From: an uncultured Collinsella sp.
GTDB taxonomy: Bacteria; Actinomycetota; Coriobacteriia; Coriobacteriales; Coriobacteriaceae
Length of the DNA stretch: 64,000 nt
Reading direction: 5' to 3'
Assembly: GCA_900755005.1 (NCBI GenBank)
Contig: CAAEEX010000097.1
Span: forward strand, 1 to 64,000
The notes under the pieces were generated by a model, which did not search any database, had not been told where the DNA came from, and saw only the letters and a program-made list of their open reading frames with translations. The position numbers were made by a program, and so were the translations under genes. Shown in pieces: positions 27,340 through 36,671 of this stretch (position 1 is its first letter; each line of letters starts with the position of its first letter).

Positions 27340-28527
27340 TTAGGAACGGGTTGCGGCGAGTACCTGCGCAGCCTTTTCACGCGCCCACGCATCGATGTCG
27401 CGAAGCTGCTCAAACGAATCGACAGCCTGCATATCGTGGGCATCCATGCAAGATTCCACAATGCGGTCGATATCGGTAAAGCTGCAGCCATCGTGCAGGA
27501 AGGCATCGACGGCGACCTCGTTGGCGGCATTGAGCACGCACGGCATGGTGCCACCCGTCTTGCCGGCACGCTCGGCCAGTGCCAGACAGCGGAAGGTATC
27601 CATGTCGGCAGCATCAAACGTGAGCTGTCCCAGCTCGCGAAAATCGATACGAGGCGCGGGGGTATCCCAACGCTCGGGATACGAGAACGCGAACTGGATG
27701 GGAATACGCATGTCGGAAGCACCGAGATGCGCCATCACAGAGCCGTCGGCGAACTCGACCATAGAGTGAATCTTGGACTGATGCTGCACGACCACGTTAA
27801 TGAAATCGAGATCGCAGTTAAACAGATGCATGGCCTCAATGCGCTCCAGGCCCTTGTTCATGAGGGTGGCGGAGTCGATGGTGATCTTGGCACCCATGGC
27901 CCACGTGGGATGTGCGAGGGCATCGGCACGCGTCACGCGATTGAGCTCGTCGCGCGTGCGGCCAAAGAACGGACCGCCCGAGCAGGTGAGCCAAATACAA
28001 TGAGCCTCGCGTGGGTTCTCCCCCAGATAGCACTGGTAGATAGCGGAGTGCTCAGAGTCGACTGGAATAAGCTGGCCCGGTTGCGCCAACGGCATAAGCA
28101 AGTCGCCACCGACGACGAGGGACTCCTTGTTGGCAAGGGCAAGACGCTTATTCGAGGTCAAGGCCGCATGGCTCGCCTCGAGACCGGCGGCGCCCACAAT
28201 AGCGACGAGCACGCAGTCGACATCGTCGCGACGCGCGAGCTCGCAAACCGCTTGCGCGCCAACGCCGAGCTTCGTTCCCTCGGGCAGCTCCTGCAGCACG
28301 GCGTCATCGCCATGAGCGACATCGGCCACGGCAACCGCCGGAACCGAGAACTCACGGGCAGCGGCAACGAGCTCGGAGGTACTGGAGTTAACGGACAGCG
28401 CCGTCACCTGCAGGCGATCGGCATGCTGGCGGCACACATCGAGCGCCTGGGTGCCGATGGAGCCCGTACAACCCAGGATGGCAACACGGAGGCGTCCATC
28501 GGGGCCATACGTCGTTTGGAAGGACAT
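27340..28527 (-). CDS. dxr: 1-deoxy-D-xylulose 5-phosphate reductoisomerase
   Basis: First committed MEP-pathway enzyme, making MEP with NADPH. The 395-residue protein begins with the dinucleotide motif ILGCTGSIGTQ, has the metal-binding PVDSEHSAI segment and the KITIDSATLMNKGLE substrate motif. The ATG shares one base with the cdsA stop (TAATG). Full family length. Confidence 0.95.
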   Translation of the reverse strand: MSFQTTYGPDGRLRVAILGCTGSIGTQALDVCRQHADRLQVTALSVNSSTSELVAAAREFSVPAVAVADVAHGDDAVLQELPEGTKLGVGAQAVCELARRDDVDCVLVAIVGAAGLEASHAALTSNKRLALANKESLVVGGDLLMPLAQPGQLIPVDSEHSAIYQCYLGENPREAHCIWLTCSGGPFFGRTRDELNRVTRADALAHPTWAMGAKITIDSATLMNKGLERIEAMHLFNCDLDFINVVVQHQSKIHSMVEFADGSVMAHLGASDMRIPIQFAFSYPERWDTPAPRIDFRELGQLTFDAADMDTFRCLALAERAGKTGGTMPCVLNAANEVAVDAFLHDGCSFTDIDRIVESCMDAHDMQAVDSFEQLRDIDAWAREKAAQVLAATRS

Positions 28528-29426
28528 TACAGCACGCCTCCGATCATCAAAAGCAGCTGAGCGGTAATGCAGCCAAAGATAAGCGAGTCGCTACGGTCGA
28601 GCATGCCGCCATGGCCCGGGATAAGGTTGCCGGAATCCTTGACGCCCACGCCACGCTTGATGCGCGACTCGATAAGGTCGCCGATAACGCCCAGGACGGA
28701 CACGACCACGCCGCACAGCAGCGCATAGGGCAGGCTGAGCTTGTAGAAGTGCGTCGCCCACAGGATGAGCCAAATCAAAACCGAGCCCAGGATGCCGCCG
28801 ACAAACCCCTCCCAGCTCTTTTTGGGAGAAATCTTGGGAACCATCTTGTGCTTGCCGATACGGCTACCCACGATGTAGGCAAACGAATCGGAGACCCAAA
28901 GGGACGCGCAAACGCCCACCGAAAGCAGGGCGCCGGCAAAACCGGGCACGGCATCGCGCAGCAGCACGATAGCCGACAGCATAAAGCCAGTGTAGATGGG
29001 ACCCATGAGCGTCACGGCCACATCAGAGATGCGGGTACGCGGCGACCAGACATACCAAATGCCCACAGCGAGCATCAAGGCAAAAAGCAGGGCATTCAGC
29101 AACATCGAATCGCCCAACGCCGACAGCGGAAAGAGTACGGCGGCAGCGATACCCATGCGCTCGTTAGCCATCTTGCCATCGAGCCTTGTCATACGGAAAA
29201 ACTCATAGCAGCACAGACCGCTCATGACAGAAACAAAGATAGCCGTGGGCACGATACCCAAAACCAGGCACAGGATAAAGACAACGGCGTAGACGATACC
29301 GGCGGCGGCACGGGTAATAAAGCCCGCAAGCCACGAACCGGTGCCGCCCTTCGCTGCAGGCGCTCCCACAGCGGCAGCTTTGCGCGCAGGCGTCTTGGGA
29401 GCAGATGCCTTGGGACGATCGGACAC
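28527..29426 (-). CDS. cdsA: Phosphatidate cytidylyltransferase
   Basis: Makes CDP-diacylglycerol for phospholipid synthesis. The 299-residue protein has about seven membrane helices and the C-terminal signature SRIKRGVGVKDSGNLIPGHG followed by GMLDRSDS. About 30 residues at the N-terminus form an Ala/Lys-rich, probably cytosolic extension. GTG start with GAGGAGG seven bases upstream. It follows uppS by 2 bp. Confidence 0.94.
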   Translation of the reverse strand: MSDRPKASAPKTPARKAAAVGAPAAKGGTGSWLAGFITRAAAGIVYAVVFILCLVLGIVPTAIFVSVMSGLCCYEFFRMTRLDGKMANERMGIAAAVLFPLSALGDSMLLNALLFALMLAVGIWYVWSPRTRISDVAVTLMGPIYTGFMLSAIVLLRDAVPGFAGALLSVGVCASLWVSDSFAYIVGSRIGKHKMVPKISPKKSWEGFVGGILGSVLIWLILWATHFYKLSLPYALLCGVVVSVLGVIGDLIESRIKRGVGVKDSGNLIPGHGGMLDRSDSLIFGCITAQLLLMIGGVL

Positions 29427-29428
29427 GA

Positions 29429-30223
29429 TTAAGCCTCCTCGGTCTTGCTCAGTCCACCAAACCTACGATCACGGCCCTGATAGGCCAAAATGGCGTCGAC
29501 AAGGCCCCAACGATCAAAGTCGGGCCAATAGGTATCGGTGACGTAGAACTCGGAATAAGCCACCTGCCACAGCAGATAGTTCGAAAGACGCAGCTCACCA
29601 GAAGTGCGAATCACAAGCTCAGGATCGGGAAGGCCGGCGGTATAGAGGTGGGAAGCCACCATGTCGTCATCAATTGCGCCAGGATCGATCTTACCGGCGG
29701 CAGCGTCGAGTGCGATCTGACGGACAGCACGGGTAATCTCGGCACGCGCGCCGTAGTTGACGGCAAGCGCCAGCGTCATGCCGGTGTGATCGGCGCACTC
29801 GGCAAGACCGCGTTCAAAAACGTCGCGGGTCTTCTTGGGCAGCGCGGAAATGTCACCCAAAAAGACAACGCGCACGTTTTCGCGCTTCAGAAGAGGCAGC
29901 TCGTCGATAAACGTCTTGGCAAACAGATGCATCAAGACGTTGACCTCATGCTGCGGACGGTTCCAGTTTTCGGTAGAAAACGCATAGGCAGAAAGCACGT
30001 CGACGCCCAGGCGCACGCAGGCGGTAATGATCTCGCGAAGGGAGACGATACCCGCCTTGTGGCCCTCAGTGCGCGCAAGACCGCGCGACGTGGCCCAACG
30101 ACCGTTGCCGTCCATGATGCACGAGATATGGTGCGGAATGTTATTGAGGTCAAGGTCGGAAAAACCGACGCCCGCAGGGGCGTCGGCAAAGTACTCGACC
30201 AGTTTATGCTCGTCGTATTGCAC
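29429..30223 (-). CDS. uppS: Undecaprenyl diphosphate synthase (cis-prenyltransferase)
   Basis: Builds the C55 carrier lipid for cell-wall synthesis from IPP and FPP. The 264-residue protein has the pyrophosphate-binding IMDGNGRWA motif with catalytic Asp, HKAG, and the C-terminal RTSGELRLSNYLLWQ segment. It uses GTG at 30223 with GGAG, one base after the frr stop codon. Confidence 0.95.
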   Translation of the reverse strand: MQYDEHKLVEYFADAPAGVGFSDLDLNNIPHHISCIMDGNGRWATSRGLARTEGHKAGIVSLREIITACVRLGVDVLSAYAFSTENWNRPQHEVNVLMHLFAKTFIDELPLLKRENVRVVFLGDISALPKKTRDVFERGLAECADHTGMTLALAVNYGARAEITRAVRQIALDAAAGKIDPGAIDDDMVASHLYTAGLPDPELVIRTSGELRLSNYLLWQVAYSEFYVTDTYWPDFDRWGLVDAILAYQGRDRRFGGLSKTEEA

Positions 30224-30224
30224 C

Positions 30225-30761
30225 TTAGATCTCCATGACCTCGGCTTCTTTTTCCTTCAGAAGCTCCTCGACCTTGGCGACATACTCATCGGTGTGCTTC
30301 TGGACCTTGGCCTGCTCGCGACGGACATCGTCCTCGGTGAGCTCCTCATCGCGCTCGAGCTTGTTGTTAAAGTCGCGACGGATGTTACGGATAGACACCT
30401 TGGCCTGCTCGGCGTACTCGCGGCACTCCTTGACGAGCTCGCGACGGCGCTCCTCAGTGGGAGCCGGGAACGGAAGACGAACGACGGTGCCATCGGAGTT
30501 GGGGGTAATACCCAGATCGGAAGCGCCGATGGCCTTGACGATAGCGTTGATGAGGGCCTTGTCCCACGGCTCGATGAGCAGCATGTGAGCCTCGGGGGTC
30601 TTGACGGCGGCAACCTGCGTGACCGGCGTGGGGACACCGTAATAATCGACGGTGATGTCGGACAGAATGTTGGCGTTGGCGCGACCGGTACGGACCTTGG
30701 AGAAGTTATGCTTGAGGGACTCGAGCGACTTGTTCATATGGGCGGTGATGTTCTCTGCCAT
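30225..30761 (-). CDS. frr: Ribosome recycling factor
   Basis: Splits post-termination ribosomes with EF-G. The 178-residue protein shows the long helical domain ends (SLESLKHNFSKVRTGRANANIL and the C-terminal coiled region) and the central LPFPAPTEERRRELVK hinge. It is slightly shorter than the typical 185 residues but complete. Two bases separate it from pyrH. Confidence 0.95.
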   Translation of the reverse strand: MAENITAHMNKSLESLKHNFSKVRTGRANANILSDITVDYYGVPTPVTQVAAVKTPEAHMLLIEPWDKALINAIVKAIGASDLGITPNSDGTVVRLPFPAPTEERRRELVKECREYAEQAKVSIRNIRRDFNNKLERDEELTEDDVRREQAKVQKHTDEYVAKVEELLKEKEAEVMEI

Positions 30762-30763
30762 GC

Positions 30764-31486
30764 TTAATCCTCCTGATAGACGAGCGTGCCGACGGGCTCA
30801 CCCGCGAGCGCGCGTTTGACGGTGTCCTCGCCATCGATGTTGAGGACCAAAATAGGCATACGGTTATCCTGGCACAGGGCCGTAGCTGTGGAATCCATAA
30901 CCTGCAGGCCGCGAACGAGAACCTCGTGATAGGCAATCTTGTCAAAACGGACGGCATCGGCGCACTTGACGGGATCCTTGTCGTAGATGCCGTCAACCTT
31001 GGTGGCCTTGATCAGAATCTCGGCGCCGATCTCGCACGCACGAAGAGCCGCGGCGGTGTCGGTCGTAAAGTACGGATTACCCGAACCGGCGGCAAAAATA
31101 ACAACGTTGCCCTTGGAAAGGTGGTTGATAGCGCGACGGCGAATATAGGGCTCGCAGATCTCGTTCATCTGGATAGCGCTCATCACGCGGCAGGGAACAT
31201 CGTTATGCTCGAAGGCATCCTGCAGGGCGAGCGCGTTCATAACGGTTGCCAGCATGCCCATGTAGTCGGCCTGAGCACGCTCCATGCCACCGGCAGCGCC
31301 TGCCATGCCGCGGAAAATATTGCCGCCGCCGACAACGACGCCGACCTCATGGCCAACGGCGAGCAGCTCCTTGACCTGCTTGGCAAGATGGTCGGTAACC
31401 TTGGGGTCAATGCCATATTGGCCGTCGCCCATCAGTGCTTCGCCGGAAAGCTTAAGAAGCACGCGTTTATATCGGATGTCGGACAA
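30764..31486 (-). CDS. pyrH: UMP kinase
   Basis: Phosphorylates UMP to UDP; regulated in bacteria by GTP and UTP. The 240-residue amino-acid-kinase-fold protein has [17 protein letters not shown] and the [10 protein letters not shown] segment. TTG is the start, supported by AAAGGAGG. It is functionally linked to the pyr operon 14 kb away. It begins the pyrH-frr-uppS-cdsA-dxr-rseP-ispG-proS string. Confidence 0.95.
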   Translation of the reverse strand: MSDIRYKRVLLKLSGEALMGDGQYGIDPKVTDHLAKQVKELLAVGHEVGVVVGGGNIFRGMAGAAGGMERAQADYMGMLATVMNALALQDAFEHNDVPCRVMSAIQMNEICEPYIRRRAINHLSKGNVVIFAAGSGNPYFTTDTAAALRACEIGAEILIKATKVDGIYDKDPVKCADAVRFDKIAYHEVLVRGLQVMDSTATALCQDNRMPILVLNIDGEDTVKRALAGEPVGTLVYQED

Positions 31487-31539
31487 AGCGATCCTCCTTT
31501 AATTAGACTCTCAATATGATATCAAAGGCTCTGATAAGA

Positions 31540-31580
31540 GCCATGAAAAAGCAGGCTGTGAGTAAAACCCACAGCCTGCT
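31540..31580 (-). terminator. Terminator between tsf and pyrH
   Basis: AGCAGGCTGTG (31550-31560) pairs perfectly with CACAGCCTGCT (31570-31580); TTTTTCAT follows on the minus strand. A second small hairpin (GGCTCT/AGAGCC, 31527-31542) comes next. pyrH therefore likely has its own promoter or depends on read-through. Confidence 0.85.
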
Positions 31581-31603
31581 CATTACCAGCTACAAGAGCT
31601 TAT

Positions 31604-32473
31604 TTACTCGCCACGGACCAGACGGTCAAAGGCAACGACGGTAATGGTGTCGCCGAGCTCCTTGGAGACCTGCTCAGCGTACTTCTTGATGGTGAGGGAG
31701 CTGTCCTTGATGAACTCCTGCTCGGTGAGCACGGACTGCTTGTAGAACTTCTCCAGACGACCAACAGCCATCTTCTCCTGGATAGCCTCGGGCTTGCCGG
31801 ACTCGGCAGCCTGGGCCATGTAGATCTGCTTCTCGTGCTCGACGGTCTCGGCCGGAACCTGATCGCGGGTGGCGCAGATCGGTGCGACGGCGGCAACCTG
31901 AAGGGCAACGTCGTGAGCGAAGGTCTTGAAGGACTCAGCCTGAGCGGTCTCGGCCTTCTCGAAGGCGAACTCGACGAGGACGCCGATCTTACCACCCATG
32001 TGGATGTAAGAAGCGAGCGCGCCGTTCTCGGCCTTGCGGGCAGCGAAGCGGGAGATCTTCATGTTCTCGCCCATGATGTGAATCATCTCGGTGAGCTCGG
32101 AGGAAACGGTCTCCTCGCCCATCGGCTTCTCGAGCAGAGCGTCGACGTCAGCAGGCTCGGTGGTAGCGACAACCTCAGCGACCTTGGAAGCAAAGCCAGT
32201 GAACTTGGCGTTGGAGCCAACGAAGTCGGTCTCGCAGGAGAGCTCAAGCAGAGCGCCGGTCTTGCCATCCTCGGAGACGAACGCGGCTACAGCGCCCTCG
32301 TTGGTCTCGCGGCCAGCCTTCTTAGCAGCCTTGGCGAGGCCGTTCTTGCGCAGAACGTCGACAGCGGCGTCCATGTCGCCGTCAGCCTCGACGAGAGCCT
32401 TCTTGCACTCCATCATCGGGGAGTCGGTCATCTCGCGGAGCTGCTTGACCATAGCGGCGGTAATCTGGGCCAT
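31604..32473 (-). CDS. tsf: Elongation factor Ts
   Basis: Nucleotide exchange factor for EF-Tu. The 289-residue protein has the N-terminal UBA-like KQLREMTDSPMMECKKAL, the conserved TDFV segment (CETDFVGSNAKF) and the core subdomains. ATG at 32473 follows AAAGGAACC. It is paired with rpsB upstream by 45 bp. Confidence 0.97.
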   Translation of the reverse strand: MAQITAAMVKQLREMTDSPMMECKKALVEADGDMDAAVDVLRKNGLAKAAKKAGRETNEGAVAAFVSEDGKTGALLELSCETDFVGSNAKFTGFASKVAEVVATTEPADVDALLEKPMGEETVSSELTEMIHIMGENMKISRFAARKAENGALASYIHMGGKIGVLVEFAFEKAETAQAESFKTFAHDVALQVAAVAPICATRDQVPAETVEHEKQIYMAQAAESGKPEAIQEKMAVGRLEKFYKQSVLTEQEFIKDSSLTIKKYAEQVSKELGDTITVVAFDRLVRGE

Positions 32474-32518
32474 TGTGGTTCCTTTCAAAGAGATGAAAAA
32501 GAATTAACTAAGACTGAT

Positions 32519-33247
32519 TTACTCGGCCTTGGGCTCAGCGGCCATCTCGGCCTCGGAGACCTGCTCCTTACCGGAGCCAGCGAGGCAGGCGTCAGCCATG
32601 AGCTCGCACATAAGGGTGACAGCGGAGATAGCGTCATCGTTGCAGGGGATGCCGTACTCGACCTCGTCGGGATCGGAGTTGGTGTCGATCAGAGCGACGA
32701 CGGGGATGTTCAGGCGCTGAGCCTCCTTGATGGCGTTCTCCTCGCGCTTAGTGTCGATGACGAAGAGAGCCTGGGGCAGACCCTTCATGTCGCGGGCGCC
32801 ACCGAGGTTGGTCTGGAGCTTGGTGAGCTCCTTACCGAGAACAGCCTGCTCCTTCTTGGGGAGCACTGCCATGCGGCCGTCCTCGACCATGGCCTCGAGC
32901 TCCTCCATGCGGTTGATGCGGGAGCGGATGGTGACGAAGTTGGTCAGCATACCGCCGAGCCAACGCTGGTTGATGTAAGGCATGTTGGCGCGCTCAGCAG
33001 CGTTCTTGACGGCCTCCTGAGCCTGCTTCTTGGTGCCGACGAACAGCACATTGCCACCCTTGGCGACGTTCTTGACGAAAGTGTAGGCCTGGTCGGCGTC
33101 GAGGATGGTCTGCTTGAGGTCAAGGATGTAGATGCCGTTGCGCTCACCGAAGATGAACGGCTTCATCTTGGGGTTCCAACGACGGGTCTGGTGGCCGAAG
33201 TGGCAGCCGGCCTCGAGCAGGGTGCGGATATTAATCTTGGTAGCCAT
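32519..33247 (-). CDS. rpsB: 30S ribosomal protein S2
   Basis: Small-subunit protein near the platform, interacting with S1 in many bacteria. The 242-residue protein has [19 protein letters not shown], the family signature, and a Glu/Ala-rich C-terminal tail. A strong promoter lies at 33389-33417. It is the first gene of rpsB-tsf. Confidence 0.97.
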   Translation of the reverse strand: MATKINIRTLLEAGCHFGHQTRRWNPKMKPFIFGERNGIYILDLKQTILDADQAYTFVKNVAKGGNVLFVGTKKQAQEAVKNAAERANMPYINQRWLGGMLTNFVTIRSRINRMEELEAMVEDGRMAVLPKKEQAVLGKELTKLQTNLGGARDMKGLPQALFVIDTKREENAIKEAQRLNIPVVALIDTNSDPDEVEYGIPCNDDAISAVTLMCELMADACLAGSGKEQVSEAEMAAEPKAE

Positions 33248-33388
33248 GTTAAACCTCCTGTGGTTTGCCTCCGCGCGGGGTCATCCTCCAAAACCAACCC
33301 GGACATGTGCTACCAAAGCCCGGGCACCACGGTATGAAGTAGCCGCGCGTGCGTGATAAAAACCTGTTGCCGTGAAGCAACCCGATGA

Positions 33389-33417
33389 ATGATAGCAGGA
33401 ATGCATCCTCCTGCCAA
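33389..33417 (-). promoter_or_regulatory. Promoter of rpsB-tsf
   Basis: On the minus strand TTGGCA (33412-33417), a 17-bp spacer and TATCAT (33389-33394). Transcription would start near 33382, giving a leader of about 135 nt that opens with the hairpin GTTGC/GCAAC (33366-33381), a possible site for feedback control. Confidence 0.75.
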
Positions 33418-33466
33418 CCCGCAATCAAAACCACACACCTGAGCGCGGCGCGGGACGTCCCAGCCA

Positions 33467-34387
33467 CTATTCGCCGCGGGGATGGGCTTGAGCCACAGCC
33501 CGCTTAAGCCGATCGGGTGTGAGATGCGTGTAGATCTGCGTCGTGGACAGGCTCGCATGACCTAGCAGCTCTTGAACCGAGCGCAGGTCCGCGCCGCCCT
33601 CGAGCAAGTCGGTCGCAAAGGTATGGCGCATCGCATGCGGGGCGATGTCGGCCGGAATGCCGGCGAGCGTCGCCAGCATATGAAACCGCCGCCTGAGCAT
33701 GGCGGCACTCATGCGATTACCGCGCGCCGATATAAGCAGCGGATGCGGCCCGGTAGCGGGGTCACGACGCTTTGCCTGAGCGAGCAACTCCGGCCTCCCC
33801 TCCTCAATATAGAGACGCGTCGCCTCGAGCGCACGACGATACAGAGGGACGATACGTTCTTTGCCCCCCTTGCCCCACAGGCGCAGCGTGCGTTCGGACC
33901 ACGCAATGGACTCCACATTGAGTGCTGCGAGCTCAGAGATACGGGCGCCCGAGGCATAGAGCAGCTCGAGCATCGCCGCATCGCGCAGTCCCGCGGGTGT
34001 TGAGGTATCAGGCGTCTTGAGCAGCGCCTCCACCTGTTGGGTCGTCAGCACACCGGGTAGATCGCGCGGGAGCTTGGGCGAGGAAATTGCCGAGACCACA
34101 TCGCCCTCCACGACCCCCTCGGCAGCCATCCATCGATAGAGCGATCGGATAGCCGACAGATGCGCCGCAAGCGTTCGGGGAGCCACCTGCTCACGCGAAA
34201 GCTCGGCAAGATAGCGGCGAATGGTGCGCACGTCGGCAGCGAAAGCATCGATATCCTCGCGCTCGCACCAGGCAGCAAAGCGCTCCAGCCTCGAGCCGTA
34301 GGCCGTCACCGTGTTGGGAGAAAGTCCCTCGACACGTGAGATATAGGCGATAAACGAGTCGACGGTGTCGTACAGGTCAAAGGCTAT
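33467..34387 (-). CDS. xerC: Tyrosine recombinase XerC/XerD, apparent AUA start
   Basis: Site-specific recombinase for chromosome dimer resolution or integration. The catalytic residues are R in ASGARISEL, HAMRHTFATDLLEGG (HxxR), GHASLSTTQIYTH with the Tyr nucleophile. The first in-frame ATG/GTG/TTG is GTG at 34309, giving 280 residues, but the 26 codons upstream encode FDLYDTVDSFIAYISRVEG and LSPNT, a normal SAM-like N-terminal domain. An ATA at 34385-34387, overlapping the trmFO TAG and nine bases after GGAGG, would give 306 residues, the usual length. Whether it is XerC or XerD cannot be settled here. Confidence 0.9.
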   Translation of the reverse strand: MAFDLYDTVDSFIAYISRVEGLSPNTVTAYGSRLERFAAWCEREDIDAFAADVRTIRRYLAELSREQVAPRTLAAHLSAIRSLYRWMAAEGVVEGDVVSAISSPKLPRDLPGVLTTQQVEALLKTPDTSTPAGLRDAAMLELLYASGARISELAALNVESIAWSERTLRLWGKGGKERIVPLYRRALEATRLYIEEGRPELLAQAKRRDPATGPHPLLISARGNRMSAAMLRRRFHMLATLAGIPADIAPHAMRHTFATDLLEGGADLRSVQELLGHASLSTTQIYTHLTPDRLKRAVAQAHPRGE

Positions 34388-35727
34388 GACCGGTCGCCTC
34401 CAAACAGATCAGGACGAGTGGCCAGATAGGCATCAAGGGCCTCGAGCGCACGGTCCGCATAGGCCTGGTAGCGGTCGCGCTTGCTGCGGCGCTTACCATC
34501 CTCGAGTGGCGGCACCAGGCCAAAGTTGACATGCATAGGCTGATAGCCCACGGTGGCAGGATCGGTCGCATAGCCCACGAGCGCACCCAGGGCGCCCACG
34601 CGCGGCAACTCGACGCCCGCGACACCGATAGCCTCGGCATAGGTGTTGAGCGCCGCGAGCAGACCGGTCGCCACGGCTTCCATGTACCCCTCGGTGCCGG
34701 TGATCTGACCGGCCAGGCGCACGCCGGTACCGGGCACGGCAAAGGTGCCATCGAGCACGTGCGGGGCGTCGACAAAGGTATTGCGGTGCATGACACCGTA
34801 GCGGAAGAACTCAGCGTTCTCCAGGCCCGGCACCATATGGAAGACGCGCTTCTGCTCGCCAAAGGTCAGGTTTGTCTGGAAGCCCACCAGGTTATAGGCG
34901 GTCTTCTCCTTGTTCTCGGCACGCAGCTGAATCGCCGCCCAGGGGCGACGTCCGGTACGCGGGTCGGTGAGGCCGACGGGCTTCATGGCGCCAAAGCGAA
35001 TGGCGTCCTTGCCGGTGCGCGCAACTTCCTCGGCAGGCTGGCAGGCCTGGAACAGATCGCCGCCCTCAAAGTCTTTGAGCACCACGCGGTCGGCCGTGGT
35101 AAGTGCCTCGATAAAGGCCTCGTACTCCTCCTTGTTGAGCGGAGCGTTGAGATAGTCGCCGCTCCCCTGCTCCTCGTAGCGCGACTGCGAAAACAGCACG
35201 TCCATATCGAGCGTGGAGGCATCGACGATCGGCGCCGCGGCATCGAAGAACGCAAGGGCGTCGCCACCGACGAGCTTCATGACCTCTTCGCTCAGCGCCG
35301 GTGAACACAGCGGGCCCGCGGCAATGACCACGTGGCCCTCGGGAATCTGCGTGACCTCGCCGTGCACGACCTCGATATTGGGACGGGCGGCAACCTCGGC
35401 CTCGACAAGCTCGGAAAACTTGACGCGGTCGACCGCCAGGGCACCGCCAGCGGGAACAGCCGCGCGATGGGCGCAATCGAGCAGGACTGAACCCATGCGC
35501 TCAAGCTCGGCCTTCAGCAAACCAGCCGCGGAATCCGGACGGGTCGACTTAAACGAATTGGAGCAGACGAGCTCTGCCAAGTGATCGGTATGGTGAGCCG
35601 GGGAGCTAACCTGGGGGCGCATCTCGCACAGCTTAACGGCAAAACCGCGGTCTGCCAGCTGGATCGCGCATTCCGAACCCGCCAGACCGCCACCGATAAC
35701 CGTCACCTGATCAAACAGCATCTGCAA
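34384..35727 (-). CDS. trmFO: Folate/FAD-dependent tRNA (uracil-54) methyltransferase TrmFO
   Basis: Methylates U54 in the T-loop using methylene-THF and FADH2. The 447-residue protein begins with the FAD motif VIGGGLAGSECAIQLADRG and has the characteristic CSNSFKS segment and the C-terminal MHVNFGLVPPL. It is followed at once by xerC. trmFO-xerC(-codV) neighbourhood is common in Gram-positive bacteria. Confidence 0.96.
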   Translation of the reverse strand: MQMLFDQVTVIGGGLAGSECAIQLADRGFAVKLCEMRPQVSSPAHHTDHLAELVCSNSFKSTRPDSAAGLLKAELERMGSVLLDCAHRAAVPAGGALAVDRVKFSELVEAEVAARPNIEVVHGEVTQIPEGHVVIAAGPLCSPALSEEVMKLVGGDALAFFDAAAPIVDASTLDMDVLFSQSRYEEQGSGDYLNAPLNKEEYEAFIEALTTADRVVLKDFEGGDLFQACQPAEEVARTGKDAIRFGAMKPVGLTDPRTGRRPWAAIQLRAENKEKTAYNLVGFQTNLTFGEQKRVFHMVPGLENAEFFRYGVMHRNTFVDAPHVLDGTFAVPGTGVRLAGQITGTEGYMEAVATGLLAALNTYAEAIGVAGVELPRVGALGALVGYATDPATVGYQPMHVNFGLVPPLEDGKRRSKRDRYQAYADRALEALDAYLATRPDLFGGDRS

Positions 35728-35735
35728 ACACCTTT

Positions 35736-36671
35736 CTAATTGACATGTTTTCCATTGTGACCGAAGGGTGTCTGGGCGTGAAGGGCAAACTTGGAGGGCG
35801 CATACCTTCCATCCATCATGCGATCGATAAGGCCCTCGAGTTCAAGCGAACCCAAGAGTTTGAGTACGCCGACGGCATCGAGCGAGACGAGCGCCGCGAT
35901 GTCGTTGACCTTGAGCGGAGAGGCGATGAGCGCATGCATCACGGTCTGCTGTGTTGGATCCAGGTCGGCAATGCCGGGAGCATCGGGGCGCGAGTAGCGC
36001 AGGGTGCCGTAGATGCGTGAGATAGCCATCTCGATAGATTCCTCGTCGATGATGCAGCAAGCACCGTTCGCAATGAGGTAATTCGTGCCACGCGACTCGG
36101 GCGATAGGATCGACCCCGGCACGACAAGAAGTTCGCGCCCCAAATCCATAGCAGCCTCGGCTGTAGAAAACGTCCCGGAAGGCATACCCGCCTCGGATAC
36201 AAAGAGGGCTTGCGACAGGGCCGCGATCACGCGATTGCGGCGCGGAAAGGCAAACTTGCGCGGACCCATGCCCCACGGAGAGATCGACACGACCGCGCCA
36301 CCCGTATCGAGCGTGCGCATAATAAGCCCCGCGCTCGAACGCGGGTAGACCACGTCGGCGCCCGTCCCCAGCACCACGACGTGTTTGCCGCCGGCGTTGA
36401 CCGCAGCCCAACCCGAGGCCTGGTCACAACCGACCGCGCCGCCCGAAACTACCGTCACTCCCGCCTCGACCGCCACCTTTGCCGCAAGCTCTGCCACGGC
36501 AAGACCATACGGCGAGGCCTTGCGCGCGCCGATGATGGAGAGCGCGGGCGTCGAAAGCACCTCGGGGTTGCCGCGCACATAGAGCGTCTGGGGTACATCA
36601 GAAAGCTCCAAAACGGTCTCGGGATACAACGCATCACCTGGATGCAGCTCGTAGGTCCCCTCGGCCATCAT
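35736..36671 (-). CDS. dprA: DNA processing protein DprA
   Basis: Protects incoming single-stranded DNA and loads RecA during transformation. The 311-residue protein has the Rossmann-like core with SIIGARKASPYG, SGGAVGCDQASG, and PRRNRVIAALS, plus a C-terminal winged-helix domain (TVMHALIASPLKVNDIAALV). ATG at 36671 overlaps the comM stop (ATGATGA context) and follows AAGGAGG; the reading to 36827 is inside comM. The N-terminal SAM domain of longer homologues is missing, which is not rare. Confidence 0.93.
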   Translation of the reverse strand: MMAEGTYELHPGDALYPETVLELSDVPQTLYVRGNPEVLSTPALSIIGARKASPYGLAVAELAAKVAVEAGVTVVSGGAVGCDQASGWAAVNAGGKHVVVLGTGADVVYPRSSAGLIMRTLDTGGAVVSISPWGMGPRKFAFPRRNRVIAALSQALFVSEAGMPSGTFSTAEAAMDLGRELLVVPGSILSPESRGTNYLIANGACCIIDEESIEMAISRIYGTLRYSRPDAPGIADLDPTQQTVMHALIASPLKVNDIAALVSLDAVGVLKLLGSLELEGLIDRMMDGRYAPSKFALHAQTPFGHNGKHVN

